A stretch of DNA of 64,000 nucleotides from Polynucleobacter sp. Latsch14-2. GTDB taxonomy: Bacteria; Pseudomonadota; Gammaproteobacteria; Burkholderiales; Burkholderiaceae. The notes below the pieces were generated by a model. The model made no database searches and was not told where the DNA came from. It was given only the letters and a program-made list of their open reading frames with translations. Of this stretch, positions 27,627 to 36,346 are shown piece by piece. The DNA lies in contig NZ_JACVPL010000007.1 of the NCBI RefSeq assembly GCF_018881925.1, positions 1 to 64,000 on the forward strand, given 5' to 3'. Within the stretch, counting starts at the first letter, position 1. Every line of letters starts with the position of its first letter. Made by a program: the position numbers and the translations under genes.

Positions 27627-28925
27627 ATGACAGACCGCAAAGCAGAAATCGCAGCACTTCAAAAAGACTGGGACACTAATCCACGTTGGCACGGCATTAC
27701 CCGTGGCTACACCGCAGAAGATGTTGTGCGCTTGCGTGGCTCATTAAAGATTGAGCACACGCTAGCTAAGCACGGCGCTGAAAGACTTTGGAACTTAGTC
27801 AACAATGAGGCTTATGTAAATTGCTTAGGCGCTTTGACTGGCGGTCAGGCAATGCAGCAGGTTAAGGCTGGCGTTCAGGCAATTTATTTATCTGGCTGGC
27901 AAGTGGCTGCTGATGGGAACTCCTATGCGGCGATGTACCCAGACCAATCGCTCTATCCAGTGGACTCAGTACCTAAAATGGTCGAGCGCATTAATAACTC
28001 GTTTCAACGTGCTGATGAAATTCAAACTGCTAAAGGTATCCAGCGCGGAGATGCGGGTTTCATTGAATATTTTGCCCCCATCGTTGCTGATGCTGAAGCC
28101 GGTTTTGGTGGCGTATTGAATGCATTTGAATTAAGCAAGGCACTTATCAAGCAAGGTGCGGCTGGCGTTCACTTTGAAGATCAATTGTCCTCCGTTAAGA
28201 AGTGTGGGCATCTAGGTGGCAAGGTGTTACTGCCTACAGCTGAGTCTGTCCAAAAATTGATCTCAGCACGTTTGGCAGCGGATGTAATGGGTGTTTCAAC
28301 TATTATCTTGGCTCGCACCGATGCTGAAGCTGCTGACTTATTGACATCTGACTATGATGCTAACGATAAGCCATTTTTAACAGGTGAGCGGACCCCAGAA
28401 GGCTTCTATAAGACACGTAAGGGATTAGATCAGGCGATCTCCCGTGGCTTGGCATATGCAGCATATGCCGACATGGTTTGGTGTGAAACGGGTACTCCTG
28501 ATCTGGATTTTGCTCGTAAGTTCGCTGAAGCAATTCGTGCGAAGTTTCCAGGCAAGATGTTGGCGTATAACTGTTCGCCATCTTTTAACTGGAAGAAGAA
28601 CTTGGACGATGCCACGATTGCGAAGTTCCAACGTGAATTAGGAGCGATGGGTTACAAGTATCAATTTATTACTCTCGCGGGCATTCACTCTATGTGGTAC
28701 AACATGTTCGACCTAGCTCAAGATTACATGCAGCGTGGCATGACTGCTTATATCGAGAAAGTACAAGAGCCGGAGTTTGCTGCCCGTGATCGTGGATACA
28801 CTTTTGTTTCACATCAGCAAGAAGTTGGCACCGGTTATTTTGATGATGTCACTACCGTTATTCAGGGAGGCAAATCATCTGTAACTGCTTTGACAGGCTC
28901 TACCGAAGAAGAGCAGTTCCACTAA
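27627..28925 (+). CDS. aceA: Isocitrate lyase
   Basis: Glyoxylate-shunt enzyme splitting isocitrate into glyoxylate and succinate. It is 432 aa. The active-site signature [11 protein letters not shown] carries the catalytic Cys. The Mg-binding region is [15 protein letters not shown], and NCSPSFNW lies further on. It is preceded by a repeat-rich control region and followed by a clear terminator. It is a stand-alone transcription unit, so control at the upstream repeats is likely. Confidence 0.96.
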   Translation: MTDRKAEIAALQKDWDTNPRWHGITRGYTAEDVVRLRGSLKIEHTLAKHGAERLWNLVNNEAYVNCLGALTGGQAMQQVKAGVQAIYLSGWQVAADGNSYAAMYPDQSLYPVDSVPKMVERINNSFQRADEIQTAKGIQRGDAGFIEYFAPIVADAEAGFGGVLNAFELSKALIKQGAAGVHFEDQLSSVKKCGHLGGKVLLPTAESVQKLISARLAADVMGVSTIILARTDAEAADLLTSDYDANDKPFLTGERTPEGFYKTRKGLDQAISRGLAYAAYADMVWCETGTPDLDFARKFAEAIRAKFPGKMLAYNCSPSFNWKKNLDDATIAKFQRELGAMGYKYQFITLAGIHSMWYNMFDLAQDYMQRGMTAYIEKVQEPEFAARDRGYTFVSHQQEVGTGYFDDVTTVIQGGKSSVTALTGSTEEEQFH

Positions 28926-28969
28926 AAACATCCCAGTAGTGTGTTGATGCAGTAATACCAGTACTGCTG

Positions 28970-29013
28970 CGGCGCCTAAATTACCTCACAAGGGTGACTT
29001 AGGTGCCGTTTTC
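28970..29013 (+). terminator. Intrinsic terminator of aceA
   Basis: A 10-bp stem CGGCGCCTAA (28970-28979) / TTAGGTGCCG (28999-29008) with one G-U pair, followed by TTTTCG. It lies 45 bp after the aceA stop codon. Confidence 0.75.
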
Positions 29014-29028
29014 GTATACATTTATTAG

Positions 29029-29469
29029 ATGAAAAATTGTGTACTCTGTGCAGAGCATTTGAGGTCGGAAGAGGGTGAGCTCATTTGGCGTGGCGATGAT
29101 TGTCGCGTTATCTTAGTCAATGACCCAGATTTGCCTGGTTTTTGCAGGGTGATTTGGAATCGCCACATCGGCGAGATGTCCGAGCTCACATTTGGGGAGC
29201 GTGAAGTATTGATGTCACTAGTCTTGGTGGTTGAGGAGGCTGTGCGCCATATCATGCAGCCGGCAAAGGTAAATTTGGCTTCGCTGGGGAATCAAGTCCC
29301 CCATCTTCATTGGCATGTGATCCCCCGTTATCAAGATGATGCCTTTTTTCCTGGATCTGCATGGTCGGCAAAGGTGCGGGAGACTTCCGCCGTCATACTG
29401 CAGGCCCGTAAAGCCAAGGCCAGTGGTCTGCCTGCAGCAATTCGAGCCGCAATTTCACAATTGCATTAA
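29029..29469 (+). CDS. HIT-family nucleotide-binding protein
   Basis: A 146-aa protein with the histidine triad PHLHWHVIPR near residue 102 and a starting C-x2-C (CVLCAEH). HIT proteins hydrolyse or transfer nucleoside phosphates; the substrate here is unknown. It begins 21 bp after the aceA terminator. A perfect 7-bp inverted repeat (TTAGCAC-N5-GTGCTAA, 29471-29489) lies just after its stop codon. Confidence 0.88.
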   Translation: MKNCVLCAEHLRSEEGELIWRGDDCRVILVNDPDLPGFCRVIWNRHIGEMSELTFGEREVLMSLVLVVEEAVRHIMQPAKVNLASLGNQVPHLHWHVIPRYQDDAFFPGSAWSAKVRETSAVILQARKAKASGLPAAIRAAISQLH

Positions 29470-29534
29470 ATTAGCACTATTGGTGCTAAAAATTGGATTC
29501 GTAGCGCCCATAATAAAAATAGACGGAGACTTTT

Positions 29535-30206
29535 GTGATTCAAAAAATTATTCCTAGCGTTGCTGAGGCTTTGCGGGACATTGCTGATGGTTCAACCATC
29601 CTAATTTCTGGGTTTGGTGATGCTGGCTCGCCAGTCTTTTTGTTGGATGCTTTATATGAGCAGGGCGCCAAAGACTTAACTTTTGTCAGTAACAATGCTG
29701 GGAGTTCAGGGGTTGGAATTGCCAAATTAATTGGTGCTGGTCGTGTGAAAAAGATTTTATGTTCTTTCCCGCGTCAGCCTGAATCTGTTGCTTTTGACGA
29801 TCTCTATCGTGCTGGCAAAATTGAATTAGAGCTAGTTCCACAGGGAACCCTGGCAGAACGGATTCGCGCAGGTGGTGCTGGTATTGGCGGTTTTTTTACG
29901 CCCACTGGATTTGGTACCGAGTTGGCCAAGGGCAAAGAAGCGCGCGAGATCGATGGAGTTAATTACATTTTTGAGAAAGCTATTAAGGCTGACTATGCCT
30001 TAATTAAGGCGGATAAAGGTGATCGTTGGGGTAATTTGACTTATCACGGTACTGGACGAAGTTTTGGGCCGGTCATGGCAACTGCAGCCCGCTGTTCGAT
30101 TGCTCAAGTCAATGAGGTGGTTGAGTTAGGGTCTCTTCATCCGGAAATTATTGTGACCCCGGGAATTTTTGTAAAACGCGTTGTACAGGTAAAGGGGGCG
30201 TCATGA
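29535..30206 (+). CDS. CoA-transferase subunit A (3-oxoacid/3-oxoadipate type)
   Basis: Alpha subunit of a family I CoA-transferase, 223 aa from GTG 29535 with GGAG upstream. The glycine-rich loops ISGFGDAGSP, GGAGIGGFFTPTGFGT and DKGDRWGNLTYHGTGR match PcaI/ScoA-type subunits. It overlaps subunit B by 4 bp. The substrate acid is not determined; 3-oxoadipate, acetoacetate and similar acids are all possible. Confidence 0.87.
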   Translation: MIQKIIPSVAEALRDIADGSTILISGFGDAGSPVFLLDALYEQGAKDLTFVSNNAGSSGVGIAKLIGAGRVKKILCSFPRQPESVAFDDLYRAGKIELELVPQGTLAERIRAGGAGIGGFFTPTGFGTELAKGKEAREIDGVNYIFEKAIKADYALIKADKGDRWGNLTYHGTGRSFGPVMATAARCSIAQVNEVVELGSLHPEIIVTPGIFVKRVVQVKGAS

Positions 30207-30865
30207 TCGATCTTTCTAAAATTACAAGACGCTCTACCGCTGATATTGCCAGGCGGATTGTTCAGGATATTCCAGAAGGGGCTACGGTTAATTTAGGGAT
30301 TGGTCAGCCTATGGCTATTTCTAATTATCTGCCTAGCGATCGGGAGATATTGCTCCATAGTGAAAATGGTTTATTGGGTATGGGGCCATTGGCTACTGGT
30401 GACCAAATCGATCCGGAAATTGTGAATGCAGGAAAGCAGCCAGTCACTATGCTGCCTGGCGCCTCAATTTGCCATCATGCAGATTCCTTTGCGATGATCC
30501 GTGGCGGGCATTTAGATATTTGCGTTCTGGGAGCTTTTCAGGTCTCAGTTAAGGGCGATATTGCCAACTGGCGTACTGGCGATCCTAGGGCTATTCCTGC
30601 GGTAGGCGGCGCCATGGATTTAGCCTTGGGCGCAAAGAAGACCTTTGTGATGATGGAGCATCTCACGAAAGAAGGTCAATCTAAGCTTGTTCAGGAATGC
30701 ACCTATCCATTGACTGCTCTTGCTGCTGTTGGTTGTGTCTACACTGATTTGGCGACGATTGAGGTCACCCCCGAGGGCTTACTTGCAGTAGATTGGGTAG
30801 ATGGCTTAAGTTTTGACGAGTTGCAGGAAATTAGCGGTGTTCCATTGATCAATTCCCAAAAATGA
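30203..30865 (+). CDS. CoA-transferase subunit B (3-oxoacid/3-oxoadipate type)
   Basis: Beta subunit of the CoA-transferase, 220 aa. The catalytic Glu lies in LLHSENGLLGMGP, near residue 52, and forms the covalent CoA thioester. NLGIGQPMAISNYL matches PcaJ/ScoB-type subunits. It overlaps subunit A and the following Bug gene by 4 bp each, so the three are translated together. Confidence 0.88.
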   Translation: MIDLSKITRRSTADIARRIVQDIPEGATVNLGIGQPMAISNYLPSDREILLHSENGLLGMGPLATGDQIDPEIVNAGKQPVTMLPGASICHHADSFAMIRGGHLDICVLGAFQVSVKGDIANWRTGDPRAIPAVGGAMDLALGAKKTFVMMEHLTKEGQSKLVQECTYPLTALAAVGCVYTDLATIEVTPEGLLAVDWVDGLSFDELQEISGVPLINSQK

Positions 30866-31839
30866 AATTGCGCCTTCTGACCTCTCTTTTAGGTTTCGTT
30901 CTTTTGGCTGGTGGCATTACGCACGCCGCTGATTCTGCAAGTGTCTACCCTAATAAACCAATTCACCTCATTGTGGGATTTTCCCCTGGTGGCTCAGCTG
31001 ACACTGTCGGACGAGCTTTGGCAGAGGGTTTATCAACCCGTCTTGGACAGCCTGTGATTGTTGAGAATAAGGCGGGAGCTAACGGTAATATTGCTGCAGA
31101 GATGGTGGCACGTGCTGTGCCTGATGGATATACGATTTACTTTCCATCCATTGGTCATGCAGTAAATGCATCCCTTTATAAAAATTTACCTTACGATCCT
31201 GTAAAAGATTTCACGGCGATTGGTGGAGTGTTCTCGGCACCAAATATGTTGGTAGTGCCAATCAATTCGCCCTATAAATCGGTGGCGGATGTGATTAGTG
31301 CAGCCAAGGCGAATCCTGGAAAATTAACATTTGCCTCAAGTGGTAGCGGTACCTCGGTGCATCTCTCTGCTGAGTTATTTGAGAAGATGGCTAAAATTGA
31401 TATGATTCATATTCCTTATAAAGGAACTGGCAACGCTATGCCCGATGTTATTTCGGGTCAAGTTGATATGAGCTTTCCAAATCTACCTAGCGCAGTCCCC
31501 CAAGTAAAGGCGGGTAATTTGCGTGCTTTAGGCATTACAACTGCCAAACGCTCAGCTGCTGCCCCTGGTATACCCACTATTGCTGAGTCGGGTCTGCCTG
31601 GGTATGAAATGGCTACCTGGTATGGATTAGTTGCACCAGCAAACTTACCAGTCGCAATTCGTAATCGCCTAAACAAAGAATTACAAAGCATTTTGGCTGA
31701 TCCAAAATTTAAAGACAAATTAATTGCGCAGGGTGCCGATCCTATGCCCGGCACACCTGAGCAATTTTCTCAACTGATTAAAAGTGAAATCGAGCGCTGG
31801 AGAAAGCTGATTGCGCAATCACAAATTACGATTGAGTAG
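30862..31839 (+). CDS. Bug/TctC-family solute-binding protein
   Basis: Exported periplasmic binding protein of 325 aa. The signal peptide ends near THAADS. The family pattern is YPNKPIHLIVGFSPGGSADTVGR, with IPYKGTGNAMPDVISGQVDM in the middle. No TctA/TctB membrane subunits are nearby, so this is an orphan Bug protein, common in Burkholderiales. Coupling to the CoA-transferase suggests that it binds a related carboxylic acid. Confidence 0.87.
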   Translation: MKLRLLTSLLGFVLLAGGITHAADSASVYPNKPIHLIVGFSPGGSADTVGRALAEGLSTRLGQPVIVENKAGANGNIAAEMVARAVPDGYTIYFPSIGHAVNASLYKNLPYDPVKDFTAIGGVFSAPNMLVVPINSPYKSVADVISAAKANPGKLTFASSGSGTSVHLSAELFEKMAKIDMIHIPYKGTGNAMPDVISGQVDMSFPNLPSAVPQVKAGNLRALGITTAKRSAAAPGIPTIAESGLPGYEMATWYGLVAPANLPVAIRNRLNKELQSILADPKFKDKLIAQGADPMPGTPEQFSQLIKSEIERWRKLIAQSQITIE

Positions 31840-31840
31840 T

Positions 31841-32905
31841 TCAATCTAAGGCTAGCAATCCTTTTGCTAGGGCTGCACCTGTTTCTTTTGTGCCAAGGTG
31901 TCCACCAATATCTTTAGTCACCTCTTTAGATAGGATTAAAGAGGTGGCAACATCTGCAATTGCTTTCGCAGCCTGACCGAATTCAGATTTCCCAGATCGA
32001 TGTGAGTACCACTCTAACAACTGAGCCGCCGAAAGAATCAGCGAGTAAGGGTTGGCAATATTTTGGTTGGCAATATCCGGAGCCGAGCCATGTGCTGCTT
32101 GTGCCATTGCGTGATGAGTACCCGCATTCACCGATGCTGCCAGGCCAAGACTTCCAGATAGTTCAGCAGTCAAATCTGAGAGGATGTCCCCAAACATATT
32201 AGTTGTCACAATGACATCAAATTTTTGAGGGGCCCTGACAAGATGGGCGGCCATGGCATCAACGATAAAGTCATCGATAGATACTTCCGGAAACTCCTTG
32301 CCGACTTGATGACAGATGTCGATAAACATCCCATCGGCAATTTTCAAAACATTCGCTTTATGAACAATAGTGACATGCTTTTTTCTGGATTGTGCGAGTT
32401 CAAAGGCGGTGCGTGCAATCCGTTCGCAGCACTGACGGGTGATTCTGCGTAGAGAGATGGCAACATCGGGGGTGACTAGGATTTCACCATTGCCTTGTTC
32501 CATATTGCGATCAGCATAGAAACCTTCAGTGTTTTCACGAACTACGATTAAATCAAAATCACTAACCGGAGAGCGAAGCCCCTGATAAGTTTTAGCGGGT
32601 CTAATGTTGGCATAGAGGTCCAAGGATTTTCTAAAAAACTTAGATGGGTTTATCTCCCCCTTAGCCTCGTCTTTAAAGTCGTAAGTAGACATTGGCCCAA
32701 GAATGAGGCCGTCCACCTGTTTTACCTTGTTAAGCAATGCTTCGGTTACTGTTGCTCCGTGCATTTTCAGGCTGGCGTGACCAGCGATTTCATCTTCTAT
32801 TTGAAGCCCGAGCTTAAATTTGGTATTAACTGCTTGAAGTACTTCTTTAGTGGCGGCGGAAATTTCTGGCCCAATGCCGTCGCCAGCGATCATGATGATT
32901 TTCAT
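31841..32905 (-). CDS. Isocitrate/isopropylmalate dehydrogenase-family protein
   Basis: NAD(P)-dependent beta-decarboxylating dehydrogenase of 354 aa. It starts IMIAGDGIGPEISAAT. NIRPAKTYQG and VVRENTEGFYADRN lie in the substrate region. The metal-binding Asp residues lie in TTNMFGDILSDLTAELSGSL, followed by HGSAPDIANQNIANP. It is not clearly LeuB; a tartrate, malate or 3-substituted-malate substrate is possible. It lies between two Bug genes and probably acts in the same catabolic route. Confidence 0.82.
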   Translation of the reverse strand: MKIIMIAGDGIGPEISAATKEVLQAVNTKFKLGLQIEDEIAGHASLKMHGATVTEALLNKVKQVDGLILGPMSTYDFKDEAKGEINPSKFFRKSLDLYANIRPAKTYQGLRSPVSDFDLIVVRENTEGFYADRNMEQGNGEILVTPDVAISLRRITRQCCERIARTAFELAQSRKKHVTIVHKANVLKIADGMFIDICHQVGKEFPEVSIDDFIVDAMAAHLVRAPQKFDVIVTTNMFGDILSDLTAELSGSLGLAASVNAGTHHAMAQAAHGSAPDIANQNIANPYSLILSAAQLLEWYSHRSGKSEFGQAAKAIADVATSLILSKEVTKDIGGHLGTKETGAALAKGLLALD

Positions 32906-32929
32906 TGCTTACTTTCAGTAGGTATTGAA

Positions 32930-33904
32930 TTATTCAATTTTAAGATTGGCGCTCTTAACAACGCCCTGCCAAAGTTTGAGCTCGCTATTCAGTGCCTTTT
33001 GAAATTCAGCAGGGGAGAGCTTGTAGGATTGCGCACCTTCTTTAGCAAGCCTGGCTTTTAGGGGGTCTTTATTTGCGGCGTAGTTAATTTCTTCATTTAA
33101 CTTTTTAACAATAGCGGGTGGTGTGCCGGGTGGCGCAACAACACCCCACCATGTGCTGATGTTGAATCCTGGAATTCCGGACTCGCTTGCAGTTGGTATA
33201 TTAGGAAAGAGGGGAGAGCGTTTTTCACTGGTGATGGCTAAAACGTTGACTCGATCTGTTTCCACATAAGGCAGAATGGTGGGGATGGTGGCAAAAAATA
33301 CTTGTACCCTTCCCGCTAGAAGATCGATGGTGGCTGGCCCACTGCCTTTATAGGGGATATGAGTTAATTGAGCGCCAGTTTTCTGCTTAAACAGCTCTCC
33401 TGAAAGGTGATTAATGCTTCCCAATCCTGCCGAGCAGTAATTTAGATTTTCTTGAACTTGTGTGCTCAAATGAATTAATTCAGGCAAAGTTTTTACTGGG
33501 AGTGATTTATTGGTCACCACTAGTAGCGGACCTCTACCGATCATTGCTACCGGTGAGAAATCTTTTTCAATGTTGTATCCGGCATTTGGATCGGTTGCCG
33601 CATGCGTTACAAATGTTGAGGTAACAAATAAAAGGGTATACCCATCGGGTTCAGCTTTTGAGCCCATAGCGGCACCAATCGAGCCGCCGCCGCCGCCGCG
33701 GTTATCCACTATCACTGCTTGACCCAATCTTTCCGTTAGGGTCTTGGAGAGATCTCGTGCAATGCTATCCGTTCCTCCGCCAGGGGCGAATGGAACGATT
33801 AAGGTTATCGGTTTCTGGGGGAAGTTTGCCGCGTTAGTGGTGATACTAAATGCGGCAAACAAGCCGCTGAGAATCCATTGCGAGATAGAAAGAGGAGTTT
33901 TCAT
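32930..33904 (-). CDS. Bug/TctC-family solute-binding protein
   Basis: Exported binding protein. From the ATG at 33904 the sequence is MKTPLSISQWILSGLFAAF, a normal signal peptide cleaved near TTNA-ANF. A start at 33949 would put 15 extra polar residues in front and overlap the cupin gene. The family pattern FPQKPITLIVPFAPGGGTDSIAR is present. A run of five Gly (RGGGGGS) comes from a GCC/GCG-rich stretch at 33684-33701. It follows the cupin gene in the same direction, with the dehydrogenase gene next. Confidence 0.85.
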   Translation of the reverse strand: MKTPLSISQWILSGLFAAFSITTNAANFPQKPITLIVPFAPGGGTDSIARDLSKTLTERLGQAVIVDNRGGGGGSIGAAMGSKAEPDGYTLLFVTSTFVTHAATDPNAGYNIEKDFSPVAMIGRGPLLVVTNKSLPVKTLPELIHLSTQVQENLNYCSAGLGSINHLSGELFKQKTGAQLTHIPYKGSGPATIDLLAGRVQVFFATIPTILPYVETDRVNVLAITSEKRSPLFPNIPTASESGIPGFNISTWWGVVAPPGTPPAIVKKLNEEINYAANKDPLKARLAKEGAQSYKLSPAEFQKALNSELKLWQGVVKSANLKIE

Positions 33905-33926
33905 ATTTATTGATAGATGTCGACCA

Positions 33927-34481
33927 CTAAAGATCAAATTTTCCATCAATCAAGACAAACAGCATTTTGCAAGGTTTGCCAGAGCGGTTGCTCCAAGCAT
34001 GATTGGTTCCACGCTCAACTAGAAAATCACCCTGCTTCATCAACTTCTCCCCCTTTTCCAATACGATGTAAATCTCACCTTCTAGAACCAGCGCGTAGTC
34101 CACTGATTCAGTTCGATGCATAAAAGGGTGGCCACCTTTTTTAAAAGTTGATGCTTTTTCAGTACCCAATGCCCCAAAAGCAATTTGGGCATCAGACGCA
34201 CTTAAGTTTTGACTCCACTCACCTTCAGGACCAAATTCAACAACCCTCACTACAGTTCCGTTCTTTGGGGGGATGAGTTGGAGAGGGCGACTGGTGGTGT
34301 CTGGATTATTGTTAATTTTTGCAGGGGTTTCATCGGTATGCCAAAGATCAGTGAGGTAGTAACCCACTCTCTTGGGATTATCGTGAATTGAGGGTGCGAT
34401 ACCATCTTCCGTGAAAATAGATTGCCCCTCAGCATCATGCCCAGTAATGATTCTTCGAATTGCGCCTTTTTGATTTTCCAT
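33927..34481 (-). CDS. Cupin-domain protein
   Basis: A 184-aa protein. Its C-terminal half is a single cupin barrel: HPFMHRTESVDYALVLEGEIYIVL (motif 1) and GDFLVERGTNHAWSNRSGKP (motif 2, His retained). An N-terminal part of about 90 residues precedes it. Similar proteins sit beside aromatic-acid or dicarboxylate catabolic genes, but the reaction is unknown. It leads the minus-strand run cupin, Bug, dehydrogenase. Confidence 0.8.
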   Translation of the reverse strand: MENQKGAIRRIITGHDAEGQSIFTEDGIAPSIHDNPKRVGYYLTDLWHTDETPAKINNNPDTTSRPLQLIPPKNGTVVRVVEFGPEGEWSQNLSASDAQIAFGALGTEKASTFKKGGHPFMHRTESVDYALVLEGEIYIVLEKGEKLMKQGDFLVERGTNHAWSNRSGKPCKMLFVLIDGKFDL

Positions 34482-34518
34482 TTTTTATCTCCATACTGAT
34501 TTTAGTTCTGTTAAAGGA

Positions 34519-34950
34519 TTAGTTTAGCTGCTTGAGTGATTCGAGATATTTCTCTGGGTTTAGCGGGGAGCCTTCACGCTGCGCCTCCCACATGACTTGT
34601 CCTAAGCATTCCATGATGCGATGCTGAGCTTCATGTTCTGACCCTAGTGTTCTAGCAAGATTCTCAGCGATTGATTTGATTCCTGGCGGTTGATCGATGG
34701 CAATTTGCTCGCTAATGGATAAATGCATTGAGAGGTGTAAGAAGGGGTTGGTCGCGCCATCCTCAGGGGTATAGTGTCGAGACAGTGCACCTTCAGGGTC
34801 CTCAAGAAGGCTCTGATATTCAGGATGCTGCCCCATCCAGTCCCCCGCGATTGTCTCTAATGGCGTCAAAATTTGTCCTGTAGTTTTTTTCTCCCAGGTA
34901 TCACAAAAAAAACGACGTACATCTTCGCGAGTAGGATTAAATATCGCCAC
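34519..34950 (-). CDS. DUF1841 family protein
   Basis: A 143-aa protein of unknown function. The recognisable family start (FNPTREDVRRFFCDTWEK) is reached from GTG 34950, which has AAGGA eight bases upstream. A longer frame to 35073 lies wholly inside nth and is rejected. The motifs LTPLETIAGDWMGQHPEY and NPFLHLSMHLSISEQ are typical of the family. It overlaps the end of nth by 14 bp, so translation is probably coupled. Confidence 0.83.
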   Translation of the reverse strand: MAIFNPTREDVRRFFCDTWEKKTTGQILTPLETIAGDWMGQHPEYQSLLEDPEGALSRHYTPEDGATNPFLHLSMHLSISEQIAIDQPPGIKSIAENLARTLGSEHEAQHRIMECLGQVMWEAQREGSPLNPEKYLESLKQLN

Positions 34951-35593
34951 GAACTTTTCCTTTGCTTGTTTTTTGTTTGAAGCTACATAAGGGCTCCACA
35001 ATACATTGAGCACATGCGGGATTGCGAGCTTTGCAGGTATATCGGCCATGCAAGATAAGCCAATGGTGAGCATCCTGCAGAAATTCCTTTGGTACCCGTT
35101 TTAGTAATTGCTCCTCGACTTTGGCAACATCTTTGCCTGGGGCTAGTCCAGTACGATTCGAGACACGAAAGATATGAGTGTCTACGGCGATAGTGGGTTG
35201 TCCAAAAGCGGTATTGAGAATGACATTAGCTGTTTTTCTGCCAACACCGGGAAGTGCCTCTAGTGCCTCACGATTTTGCGGTACTTCACCATGATGCTTT
35301 TCTAGTAGGAGGCGGCAGGTTTCTTGAATATGCCTGCCCTTGGAGTTAAATAGACCAATATGTTGAATGTAGGGTTTGACACCTTCCTCACCCAAATCCA
35401 GTAATGCTTGCGGGGTATTGGCAATCTTAAAAAGCTTGCAAGTACCTTTATTGACTGAGACATCGGTTGCTTGGGCTGAGAGCAATACAGCAATGAGCAA
35501 TTCAAAGGGAGAGCTGTACTCTAGTTCAGTTTCTGGGTGGGGGTTGTTGGCTTTCAGTTGCTCAAAAAAAGCACGGCGCTGATCTAAATTCAT
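34937..35593 (-). CDS. nth: Endonuclease III (DNA glycosylase/AP lyase)
   Basis: Removes oxidised pyrimidines from DNA. It is 218 aa. The helix-hairpin-helix LPGVGRKTANVILN carries the catalytic Lys. The catalytic Asp is in FGQPTIAVDTHIFRV. A C-x6-C-x2-C-x5-C iron-sulfur cluster lies at the C-terminus (CKARNPACAQCIVEPLC). It overlaps the upstream ferredoxin gene (ATGA) and the downstream DUF1841 gene; the rnfB-nth pairing is common in proteobacteria. Confidence 0.95.
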   Translation of the reverse strand: MNLDQRRAFFEQLKANNPHPETELEYSSPFELLIAVLLSAQATDVSVNKGTCKLFKIANTPQALLDLGEEGVKPYIQHIGLFNSKGRHIQETCRLLLEKHHGEVPQNREALEALPGVGRKTANVILNTAFGQPTIAVDTHIFRVSNRTGLAPGKDVAKVEEQLLKRVPKEFLQDAHHWLILHGRYTCKARNPACAQCIVEPLCSFKQKTSKGKVRGDI

Positions 35594-36291
35594 AGCTGTG
35601 ATTTTGTTTTTGCTGCCCTTGCCATCGCCGCAGCAATGATGGCGCGCTTACGTTCTTGCTCTCTTTTTTCTTCATCGGAGGATGGAGATTCAGCATTAAT
35701 GGCCGCTAGCTTTGCAGTTGCCTTTTTGGCTAGGCGTGCGTCGTTATCTTGCCTTTCACGTTCAAGGCGGAGTTCTCTGGCATGATATCTATCATGCGCT
35801 TCATCGGCCAGCTCTTGTGACCACGCTTGCCAGCCAGTTTGATCATTGGTGACATCGATCATCGTGATGCAGTCTACTGGGCAAGGCGGGATGCAGAGGT
35901 CGCAACCAGTGCACCAATCCTGTAGAACAATATGCATTTGTTTTGATGCGCCAACAATGGCATCAACAGGGCAGGCCTGAATGCACAGAGTGCAGCCAAT
36001 GCATTTCTGCGGGTCAATTTTGGCCACAGGCCTTGGGCGCTCGATGCCACATTCTGGATCGATACTGGAATTTAGTGCAAAAGCATCTTGTGGGTAAATC
36101 GGCTCAAGCAGAGCACTGAGTCTGGCTATACCTTCAACTCCACCAGGTGGACAGCGATTAGGCTTGGCATCTCCGGCTGCAAGGGCTTGAGCATAGCCTC
36201 TGCAATCGGGGTAGCCGCATTTGGTGCATTGGGTTTGGGGAAGTTGATCTTCTAGGCGGTCGGTAAGTGTATGTGCCTGCATCAGCTTCAT
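35590..36291 (-). CDS. rsxB: RnfB/RsxB-like iron-sulfur protein (soluble)
   Basis: A 233-aa ferredoxin-like protein. The N-terminal 4Fe-4S region of the RnfB type is QTQCTKCGYPDCRGYAQAL with a later CPPGG. Two classical 4Fe-4S motifs follow: CIGCTLCIQACPVDA and CTGCDLCIPPCPVDC. It lacks the N-terminal membrane helix of true RnfB. A charged tail of about 80 residues (Lys/Glu/Arg/Ala-rich) follows. No other rnf genes are in the window. It may deliver electrons to an unknown partner or reset SoxR. Confidence 0.85.
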   Translation of the reverse strand: MKLMQAHTLTDRLEDQLPQTQCTKCGYPDCRGYAQALAAGDAKPNRCPPGGVEGIARLSALLEPIYPQDAFALNSSIDPECGIERPRPVAKIDPQKCIGCTLCIQACPVDAIVGASKQMHIVLQDWCTGCDLCIPPCPVDCITMIDVTNDQTGWQAWSQELADEAHDRYHARELRLERERQDNDARLAKKATAKLAAINAESPSSDEEKREQERKRAIIAAAMARAAKTKSQL

Positions 36292-36312
36292 GATATTACG
36301 GACCCCGAAAGA

Positions 36313-36337
36313 ATTAGAAGCCTCAAGGGCCTCTAAT
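36313..36337 (-). terminator. Weak terminator-like hairpin after phaZ
   Basis: ATTAGAAGCC (36313-36322) and GGCCTCTAAT (36328-36337) form a 10-bp stem with one mismatch, followed on the minus strand only by TCTTT. It lies between phaZ and the rsxB-like gene. Confidence 0.35.
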
Positions 36338-36346
36338 CATGAAGGA

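Noticed and set aside
33684-33701. GCC-type triplet repeat
   Set aside because: It encodes a poly-glycine loop inside the Bug protein (RGGGGGS), a conserved family position, and is too short to count as a microsatellite.
34951-35073. N-terminal extension of the DUF1841 gene inside nth
   Set aside because: GTG 34950 has a ribosome site and matches the family start; the extension overlaps nth in another frame.
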